Below, in pieces: positions 57,115 to 64,000 of a stretch of DNA of 64,000 nt. Position 1 is the first letter of the stretch; each line of letters starts with the position of its first letter. Origin of the DNA: Rhodoferax ferrireducens T118 (GTDB lineage Bacteria; Pseudomonadota; Gammaproteobacteria; Burkholderiales; Burkholderiaceae_C); NCBI RefSeq assembly GCF_000013605.1, contig NC_007908.1, forward strand, positions 1,550,001-1,614,000, written 5' to 3'. The notes under the pieces were generated by a model. The model saw only the letters and a program-made list of their open reading frames with translations, had not been told where the DNA came from and did not search any database. A program made the position numbers and the translations under genes.

Positions 57115-57594
57115 ATGATCGAAGGCATATTAAAGGAAGGCTTTATCACCACCAGTTACGACTCGGTGATGAACTGGGCTAAAACTGGATCCCTCTGGCC
57201 GATGTCTTTTGGATTGGCTTGTTGCGCTGTGGAGATGATGCATGCGGCTAACGCCCGCTACGATATCAGTCGCTTTGGTGCAGAGGTGTTTCGTGCCAGT
57301 CCGCGTCAGTCAGACTTGATCATTGTGGCAGGCACGCTGTGCAACAAGATGGCGCCTGCATTTCGCAAGGTGTACGACCAAATGAGTGAACCTCGTCGGG
57401 TGATTTCCATGGGTTCGTGTGCCAATGGTGGGGGTTATTACCACTACAGTTATTCAGTGGTACGGGGTTGTGATCGTATCGTTCCGGTAGATGTCTATGT
57501 ACCTGGGTGTCCACCTACGGCGGAGGCTCTGCTGTACGGCATCATTCAGTTGCAGCACAAAATTCGCCGCACGCAAACCATTGCACGCGCATGA
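57115..57594 (+). CDS. nuoB: NADH-quinone oxidoreductase subunit B
   Basis: The 159-residue subunit holds the N2 iron-sulfur cluster ligands Cys36, Cys37, Cys102 and Cys132 ([27 protein letters not shown]). N2 hands electrons to quinone. It follows nuoA closely and precedes nuoC by 10 bases. Confidence 0.97.
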   Translation: MIEGILKEGFITTSYDSVMNWAKTGSLWPMSFGLACCAVEMMHAANARYDISRFGAEVFRASPRQSDLIIVAGTLCNKMAPAFRKVYDQMSEPRRVISMGSCANGGGYYHYSYSVVRGCDRIVPVDVYVPGCPPTAEALLYGIIQLQHKIRRTQTIARA

Positions 57595-57604
57595 GGGGGT
57601 GGTG

Positions 57605-58213
57605 ATGACTTCATACGCTGTAAATCCACAATCTATCAAAGTTCATGTTGAGGCTGCGCTTGGCGACTTGCTTATCAGCAGCGTGCTTCGACTAGATGAA
57701 CTTACCGTTGTCGTGGACGGTGCTCATTATTTGCAGGCCGCAAAGATTCTGCGAGACGACCCAAACTGTCGGTTCGAGCAACTGATGGATTTGTGCGGCG
57801 TTGATTACTCTACGTACAAGGATCAGCCCCAAACTGGATTGCGTTATTGTGTGGTATCCCACCTTTTGTCGGTAAGCCTGAACCAGCGCGTGCGGCTCAA
57901 GGTGTTTGCGCCCGATGACAATTTGCCGGTGGTGCAGTCCTTGTGCGATGTCTGGAGTTCTGCGAACTGGTTTGAGCGGGAAGCTTTTGATTTGTTTGGC
58001 ATCGTTTTCGAGGGGCATGCTGATTTGCGCCGTATCCTGACCGACTATGGTTTCGTCGGTCATCCGTTCCGAAAAGATTTTCCGGTTTCAGGTCATGTCG
58101 AGATGCGTTATGACGCCGAGCTAAAGCGCGTTGTGTATCAGCCCGTCACGATTGAGCCACGCGAGATTACACCGCGCATCATCCGTGAAGACAACTACGG
58201 GGGCTTGCACTAG
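57605..58213 (+). CDS. nuoC: NADH-quinone oxidoreductase subunit C
   Basis: The 202-residue peripheral subunit has the 30-kDa signature [20 protein letters not shown], then [19 protein letters not shown]. It supports the NuoB-NuoD module on the cytoplasmic side. It is a separate gene here, not fused with nuoD as in enterobacteria. The ATG at 57605 lies just after a GTG-rich stretch; family similarity begins there. Confidence 0.96.
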   Translation: MTSYAVNPQSIKVHVEAALGDLLISSVLRLDELTVVVDGAHYLQAAKILRDDPNCRFEQLMDLCGVDYSTYKDQPQTGLRYCVVSHLLSVSLNQRVRLKVFAPDDNLPVVQSLCDVWSSANWFEREAFDLFGIVFEGHADLRRILTDYGFVGHPFRKDFPVSGHVEMRYDAELKRVVYQPVTIEPREITPRIIREDNYGGLH

Positions 58214-58220
58214 GCGCTTT

Positions 58221-59474
58221 ATGGCTGAAATAAAAAACTACACCCTTAACTTTGGGCCGCAGCATCCTGCAGCGCATGGCGTTTTGCGTCTCGTGCTGGA
58301 ACTTGATGGCGAAGTGATTCAACGCGCTGACCCGCATATCGGGTTGTTGCATCGGGCCACTGAGAAACTGGCCGAAACCAAGACCTATATCCAGGCCTTG
58401 CCTTACATGGATCGCCTCGACTACATGTCGATGATGTGCAATGAAAGCGCGTACTGTCTGGCAGTTGAAAAGATGCTGGGACTGGAAGTCCCCATCCGAG
58501 CAAAGTACATCCGCGTGATGTTTGCCGAGATTACCCGTTTGCTTAACCATTTGCTGTGTGTAGGCGCGGGAGCTCTGGATTGCGGAGCGATGACGGTCAT
58601 GCTGTACGCATTTCGCGAGCGGGAGGATCTCCTGGATATGTATGAGGCGGTCAGCGGTGCCCGCATGCATGCGGCCTACTTCCGGCCGGGCGGTGTCTAT
58701 CGCGATTTGCCCGACACCATGGCACGGCATCAGCCCAACAAGATTCGTAGCGCCAAGTCTACTGAGAAGCTGAATCGTAATCGTGATGGTAGCTTGCTTG
58801 ATTTCATTGATGACTTTACCCAACGCTTCCCAACCTACCTGGGTGAGTATCACACCCTGTTGACGGATAACCGTATCTGGAAACAGCGCACGGTAGGCAT
58901 TGGCGTGGTGACCGCGGAGCGCGCGCTAAATCTAGGGTTTAGTGGTCCGATGTTGCGTGGTTCTGGGGTTGCTTGGGATCTGCGGAAAAAGCAGCCCTAT
59001 GAGATTTATGACAGGTTGGACTTTGATATCCCGGTGGGTAAGACCGGTGACTGCTATGACCGCTATCTGGTGCGCATGGAAGAGATGAAGCAGTCCAACC
59101 GTATCATCAAACAATGTGTTGATTGGCTGCGTGTTAATCCGGGTCCTGTTATTACCGACAACCACAAGATTGCGCCGCCGAATCGTGAATCCATGAAATC
59201 CAACATGGAAGAATTGATTCACCACTTCAAGCTCTTTTCCGAGGGCTTTTCCGTGCCCGAAGGTGAAGCCTACGCGACCATTGAACATCCCAAAGGTGAG
59301 TTTGGTATCTACATGGTCAGCGATGGAGCCAATAAGCCTTACCGCATGAAAATTCGTCCGCCTGCCTTTGTGCATCTGGCAGCGCTCGGTGAAATGGGGC
59401 GTGGGCACATGATTGGTGATGCTGTTGCCATTATTGGTTCGTTGGATATTGTGTTTGGGGAAGTTGATCGATGA
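58221..59474 (+). CDS. nuoD: NADH-quinone oxidoreductase subunit D
   Basis: The 417-residue 49-kDa subunit starts [20 protein letters not shown], carries the quinone-cavity histidine in this segment, and has [20 protein letters not shown] and a late [20 protein letters not shown]. It forms the quinone chamber with NuoB. The stop overlaps the nuoE start by four bases. Confidence 0.97.
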   Translation: MAEIKNYTLNFGPQHPAAHGVLRLVLELDGEVIQRADPHIGLLHRATEKLAETKTYIQALPYMDRLDYMSMMCNESAYCLAVEKMLGLEVPIRAKYIRVMFAEITRLLNHLLCVGAGALDCGAMTVMLYAFREREDLLDMYEAVSGARMHAAYFRPGGVYRDLPDTMARHQPNKIRSAKSTEKLNRNRDGSLLDFIDDFTQRFPTYLGEYHTLLTDNRIWKQRTVGIGVVTAERALNLGFSGPMLRGSGVAWDLRKKQPYEIYDRLDFDIPVGKTGDCYDRYLVRMEEMKQSNRIIKQCVDWLRVNPGPVITDNHKIAPPNRESMKSNMEELIHHFKLFSEGFSVPEGEAYATIEHPKGEFGIYMVSDGANKPYRMKIRPPAFVHLAALGEMGRGHMIGDAVAIIGSLDIVFGEVDR

Positions 59475-59959
59475 TTTCCGAAGAATCCAAAGTGCGCTTC
59501 GCTCAAGAAGTTGCCAAGTACCCAGTGGACCAGAAGCAGTCCGCCGTCATGGCGTGCCTGGCGATTGTCCAGCAGGAGTCCGGTTATGTGAGCGCCGAGA
59601 GTGAAGTCCTGGTGGCTGAATTTCTGGGTATGGCTCCCATGGCCGTGCATGAAGTCACGACGTTTTACAACATGTACAACCAGCAACCAGTTGGCAAGTA
59701 CAAGCTGAATGTCTGCACCAATTTGCCATGTCAGTTGCGCGACGGCGGAAAGGCACTCAAGCATCTTGAGCACAAGCTGGACATCAAAATGGGCGAGACC
59801 ACGCCTGACGGCATGTTCACTTTGCAACAGTGTGAATGTCTTGGCGCTTGTGCTGATTCACCTGTGTTGTTGGTGAACGATCAGACCATGTGCAGTTTCA
59901 TGAGTGACGACAAGTTGGATCAACTGGTCGATGGCCTGCGTGCGGTGGGGGATAAGTAA
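59471..59959 (+). CDS. nuoE: NADH-quinone oxidoreductase subunit E
   Basis: The 162-residue thioredoxin-fold subunit binds the N1a [2Fe-2S] cluster through Cys82, Cys87, Cys123 and Cys127 (VCTNLPC and CLGAC). The motif [11 protein letters not shown] is typical. It pairs with NuoF. It overlaps nuoD by four bases and nuoF by one. Confidence 0.97.
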   Translation: MISEESKVRFAQEVAKYPVDQKQSAVMACLAIVQQESGYVSAESEVLVAEFLGMAPMAVHEVTTFYNMYNQQPVGKYKLNVCTNLPCQLRDGGKALKHLEHKLDIKMGETTPDGMFTLQQCECLGACADSPVLLVNDQTMCSFMSDDKLDQLVDGLRAVGDK

Positions 59960-61335
59960 TGTTGGCTGAACAAGTCCTCTCCCAGTTTGAAGCCACCGGC
60001 GTACAGACCTGTTTTCATGGTCGTCATATCAACCCTCAGATTTATGCAGATTTGAATGGTTCGAATTGGCATTTGAAGGATTACGAATCTCGTGGTGGTT
60101 ATCAGGCATTGCGAAAGATACTCGCAAAGAACAGCGGTGTAACTGCTGACGACGTTACTGCCTCAGGTATGACGCCGGATCAAGTGATTGCAGTCGTCAA
60201 GGAATCCGGCTTGCGGGGGCGTGGCGGAGCAGGTTTTCCGACCGGGCTTAAGTGGAGCTTCATGCCACGCCAGTATGCCGGGCAAAAGTATCTCGTCTGC
60301 AACTCTGATGAGGGAGAGCCGGGCACTTGCAAGGACCGTGAAATACTGCAGTTCAATCCCCATATGGTGATCGAAGGCATGATCATCGCAGCCTACGCCA
60401 TGGGTATTGCAGTGGGCTATAACTACATCCATGGTGAAATCTTCAAGACCTATCTACGTTTTGAAGAGGCGATAGAAGAGGCGCGTGCGGCTGGTCTTCT
60501 TGGAAACAATATTCTGGGTAGCGACTTCAGTTTCCAGTTGCATGCTGCTCATGGTTATGGCGCCTATATTTGCGGCGAAGAAACCTCATTGCTTGAGTCA
60601 CTTGAAGGCAAAAAAGGTCAACCTCGCTACAAGCCACCGTTCCCGGCCAGTTTCGGTCTTTACGGGAAACCTACCACCATTAACAACACGGAAACTTTCG
60701 CGGCGGTGCCGTGGATCATCCGCAATGGTGGGCAGGCTTATCTGGCGTGTGGCAAGCCCAATAGTGGCGGTACCAAGATATTCTCCATCAGTGGTGACGT
60801 GGAGCTTCCAGGTAATTATGAAGTGCCGATGGGTACGCCATTCTCCCAATTATTGGAGCTTGCCGGTGGGGTGCGCAGTGGGCGCCAACTCAAGGCCGTC
60901 ATTCCCGGTGGATCCTCGTCGCCGGTGCTGCCTGGCAGCATCATGATGGACTGCACGATGGACTACGATTCCATTGCCAAGGCGGGTTCGATGCTGGGCT
61001 CTGGGGCAGTCATTGTTCTCGATGACAGCCGCTGCATGGTCAAGAGCCTGCAGCGTCTGAGCTACTTTTATATGCATGAGTCGTGTGGACAGTGCACGCC
61101 TTGCCGTGAGGGTACAGGCTGGCTGTCGCGGGTAGTGGACAGAATCGAAAATGGTCACGGTCACGTCACAGACCTCGATCTGCTTGACAACGTCGCTGAA
61201 AATATCATGGGGCGTACCATTTGCGCGCTGGGAGATGCGGCAGCCATGCCCGTACGCGCCATGATCAAGCATTTCCGCCCTGAATTTGAATACCACGTAG
61301 AGCACAAGACCTGCATGGTCCCGCTGTACGTTTGA
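59959..61335 (+). CDS. nuoF: NADH-quinone oxidoreductase subunit F
   Basis: The 458-residue subunit binds NADH and FMN ([13 protein letters not shown] from 87, then [17 protein letters not shown]) and the N3 [4Fe-4S] cluster ([12 protein letters not shown]). It is the entry point for electrons. The ATG overlaps the nuoE stop (TAATG). Confidence 0.97.
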   Translation: MLAEQVLSQFEATGVQTCFHGRHINPQIYADLNGSNWHLKDYESRGGYQALRKILAKNSGVTADDVTASGMTPDQVIAVVKESGLRGRGGAGFPTGLKWSFMPRQYAGQKYLVCNSDEGEPGTCKDREILQFNPHMVIEGMIIAAYAMGIAVGYNYIHGEIFKTYLRFEEAIEEARAAGLLGNNILGSDFSFQLHAAHGYGAYICGEETSLLESLEGKKGQPRYKPPFPASFGLYGKPTTINNTETFAAVPWIIRNGGQAYLACGKPNSGGTKIFSISGDVELPGNYEVPMGTPFSQLLELAGGVRSGRQLKAVIPGGSSSPVLPGSIMMDCTMDYDSIAKAGSMLGSGAVIVLDDSRCMVKSLQRLSYFYMHESCGQCTPCREGTGWLSRVVDRIENGHGHVTDLDLLDNVAENIMGRTICALGDAAAMPVRAMIKHFRPEFEYHVEHKTCMVPLYV

Positions 61336-61361
61336 ACGAGCGTCTGAGCGAGCATACCTAC

Positions 61362-63497
61362 ATGATTGAAATTGAACTCGACGGCAAGAAGGTAGATGTA
61401 GTTGAAGGCAGCATGATCATGCATGCAGCCGACAAGGCCGGCACCTTCATACCGCATTTTTGCTACCACAAGAAGCTCAGCATTGCGGCCAGTTGCCGCA
61501 TGTGTCTGGTGGAGGTGGAAAAAATGCCGAAGCCCATGCCAGCCTGCGCTACGCAGGTTGCGCAGGGCATGATTGTTCGCACCAAGAGCGACAAGGCGAT
61601 CAAGGCTCAGCAGTCAGTCATGGAATTCCTGCTGATCAATCACCCACTGGACTGCCCAATTTGTGACAAGGGCGGTGAGTGCCAGTTGCAGGATCTGGCG
61701 GTAGGTTATGGCGCCTCTTCTTCGCGTTACGAGGAGGAGAAACGGGTGGTCGCAGTCAAGGATGTTGGCCCCCTGATTTCCATGCAGGAAATGAGTCGGT
61801 GCATTCATTGCACTCGTTGCGTTCGCTTTGGCCAAGAGGTGGCCGGCGTCATGGAGTTTGGCATGTCGCATCGTGGCGAACACGCCGAGATCGAAACTTT
61901 TGTTGGCCACTCGGTTGACTCGGAACTTTCCGGCAACATGATTGACATTTGTCCGGTTGGCGCCCTGACCAGCAAACCGTTTCGCTACAGTGCCCGCACC
62001 TGGGAGCTGTCCCGTCGCAAGTCGGTCAGCCCACACGATTCCACAGGCGCCAATCTGATTGTGCAGGTGAAGAACAACAGGGTTATGCGTGTCGTGCCTT
62101 TTGAGAACGAGGCTGTCAACGAATGCTGGATTGCCGACCGCGACCGTTTTTCCTACGAGGCCTTGAACAGCGATGAACGCCTGACCACACCCATGCTCAA
62201 GCAGGGTGGAGTCTGGAATCCTGTTGATTGGCAGACCGCGCTGGAGTATGTCGCCAATGGCCTGAAACAAATCAAGTCGGAGCATGGCGCCCAGAGCATC
62301 GGAGCCTTGCTTAGCCCGCATAGCACGCTGGAGGAACTATCTCTGGCCAGTGCTTTCATGCGCGGCCTGGGTAGCGAGAACGTCGATTGCCGTTTGCGTA
62401 ACGCCGAGTTCCCTGCGTCTGAAGGCGTGCGATATCTTGGTACCTCGATTGCATCCTTGTCCGAGTTACAACGTGTATTGGTGGTTGGGTCCAGCCTGCG
62501 CAAGGACCATCCCCTGTTTGCGCAACGAATTCGGCAGGCAGCCCGTAAAGGTTGTGCTGTGAATGCTATTGGTTCTGTAGCAGAAGACTGGGCTATGCCG
62601 ATTGCCAACGCCCTGCTGTCTGACGCCAGTACCTGGGTGCAGGCGCTGGCCGAGGTGGCCGCTGCAGTGGCAGCCGACAAAGGCGTTGAGTCACCAGTGC
62701 CCGGCAATGCTGGCGAAGCAGCGAAAGCCATCGCCAAGTCCCTGCTGAGCGGTGAACGCAAAGCAATTTTGTTGGGTAATGCGGCCGCGCATCACGCCAG
62801 GGCGTCGAGCTTGCTAGCGCTCGCCAATTGGGTTGGTGCACAAACAGGCGCGACGGTAGGCTACTTGACGGAGGCCGCAAACTCGGTTGGTGCACAAGTC
62901 GCGGGCGCGCTGCCCGGGCCCAATGGTCTGAATGCGGGGCAAATGCTTCGTGGTGATCTGAAGGCCGTATTTCTGTTAAACAACGAACCTGAATTTGATT
63001 CGGCGGCAGGCGCCTTGGCTTTGAGCGGCCTGTCAAAAACTGAGATGGTGGTCACGCTAAGTCCGTTCAAAGCCAATATGGCGTTCAGTGATGTTTTATT
63101 GCCCATTGCACCGTTTACCGAAACATCAGGCACCTATGTCAATGCCGAGGGGCGTGTGCAGAGTTTTCATGCTGTTGTCAAGCCCTTGGGCGAAACCCGT
63201 CCAGCCTGGAAGGTTTTGCGTGTGTTAGCCAACTTGCTCGGAATCCCGGATTTCGACTTCGAATCCTCGCAGGAAGTGCTCAAGCGTGTACCTGGATTGC
63301 CTGTTGACGGTGAGCCAATTCTATCTGGCGACATTTTGAACAACACAACGCGAGCGCTAATTGACTTTACGCCTGCGAGCGTGGCTCCGAAGGTTGTTGG
63401 TATCTATGCGCTTGATGGGATTGTGCGTCGAGCTGCCAGTTTGCAACTCACGGCAGACGCTAAACAACATAATGTGGCGCAGGAGGTGACAGCATGA
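61362..63497 (+). CDS. nuoG: NADH-quinone oxidoreductase subunit G
   Basis: The 711-residue subunit has an N-terminal [2Fe-2S] ferredoxin domain ([20 protein letters not shown], and PACA), the His-Cys cluster [17 protein letters not shown], and two further clusters ([23 protein letters not shown]). A molybdopterin-type domain without cofactor follows. The start is ATG at 61362; a TTG 10 codons upstream, overlapping the nuoF stop, is possible. The stop overlaps nuoH. Confidence 0.95.
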
Positions 63498-64000
63498 TTG
63501 ACACCATTTTCGCTTTGGGTGAGGGTCTGCTGGCTGCGCCCTGGTGGTCGGCGATTGGCTGGCCAGTCGTCTGGGCCCTGATTAAGGTTACGCTGGTTCT
63601 GATGATTGTGATGGGCGCAGTGACCTACACGACACTGTGGGAACGCAGGCTACTGGCCTGGGCTCAGATCCGCATGGGTCCAAACCGCGTGGGGCCTTGG
63701 GGTCTGCTGCAACCCATAGCGGATGCGATGAAGTTGATGACCAAAGAGGTGCTTAGACCTGCCGCCGCAGAAAAATTCTTGTTTTATCTCGGCCCGGTCA
63801 TGACGGTGATGCCGGCCATGGCGGCGTGGGCCGTGATTCCGTTTGGTCCAGACATTGCTTTGGCGAACATCAATGCGGGCTTGCTGTTTCTGATGGCCAT
63901 CACCTCCATGGAGGTGTATGGCGTGATCATCTCCGGGTGGTCATCCAATTCCAAATATCCATTTCTGGGCGCCTTGCGTGCATCCTCCCAGATGGTGAGC
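63494..64000 (+). CDS. nuoH: NADH-quinone oxidoreductase subunit H, N-terminal part
   Basis: The first 169 residues of NuoH are visible before the right edge. They show the membrane helices, the conserved [20 protein letters not shown] followed by [20 protein letters not shown], and the segment [20 protein letters not shown]. The subunit links the peripheral arm to the proton-pumping membrane arm. The ATG overlaps the nuoG stop by four bases. Confidence 0.96.

Overview
The window looks like a chromosomal stretch of a betaproteobacterium of the family Comamonadaceae, most like Rhodoferax. This is inferred from protein character, from the gene order rpsO-pnp-(quinone oxidoreductase)-tpiA-secG-tRNA-Leu-nuoABCDEFGH, and from a short dispersed repeat built around GGGGGCTAG and TAGCTAT, a kind of element I recall from that family. 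No phage, insertion sequence or CRISPR array was seen.

Layout. 1-14.6 kb is a loosely packed accessory-like region of mostly single genes. It holds the end of an ATP-dependent DNA ligase, dodecin, a c-type cytochrome without a methionine ligand, small membrane proteins and lipoproteins, DctA, flavin and ferritin-like proteins, an esterase, a BON protein, a TauE/SafE permease, a hemerythrin fused to a SpoIIAA-like domain, acylphosphatase and a lipid-anchored cytochrome c'. It ends at tRNA-Asn. A decayed copy of the tRNA-Asn 3' end and its terminator lies 4.3 kb away. 14.8-24.6 kb carries a diguanylate cyclase, SRP RNA (ffs), dnaX-ybaB-recR, an orphan substrate-binding protein, mltD-gloB, a divergent methyltransferase and rnhA. 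24.6-31.7 kb has a DASS-family anion permease, the molybdenum cofactor operon moaA-mobA-moeA, an HDOD protein and two unknown proteins.

31.8-41.3 kb holds the proton-pumping pyrophosphatase hppA divergent from soluble ppa, an alpha/beta hydrolase with a wax ester synthase, cheW, tRNA-Arg, a GlcD-type FAD dehydrogenase, a PduO-type cobalamin adenosyltransferase and a phosphofructokinase. 41.4-51.5 kb has a chemoreceptor, a TRAP dicarboxylate system (dctP-dctQ-dctM plus a second dctP-like gene), the divergent two-component system dctS-dctR and a Liv-type binding protein. From 51.6 kb to the right edge is the rpsO-pnp-tpiA-secG-nuo block, cut inside nuoH.

Common themes are C4-dicarboxylate uptake (DctA, a DASS carrier and TRAP with its own sensor), pyrophosphate-linked energy metabolism (hppA, ppa, a phosphofructokinase with a mixed donor-site signature) and respiration (Nuo). 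The most interesting DNA-level features are a nine-A slippage site in dnaX, repeat elements read in frame inside several genes, and the decayed tRNA-Asn copy. I found no clearly new multi-gene system.
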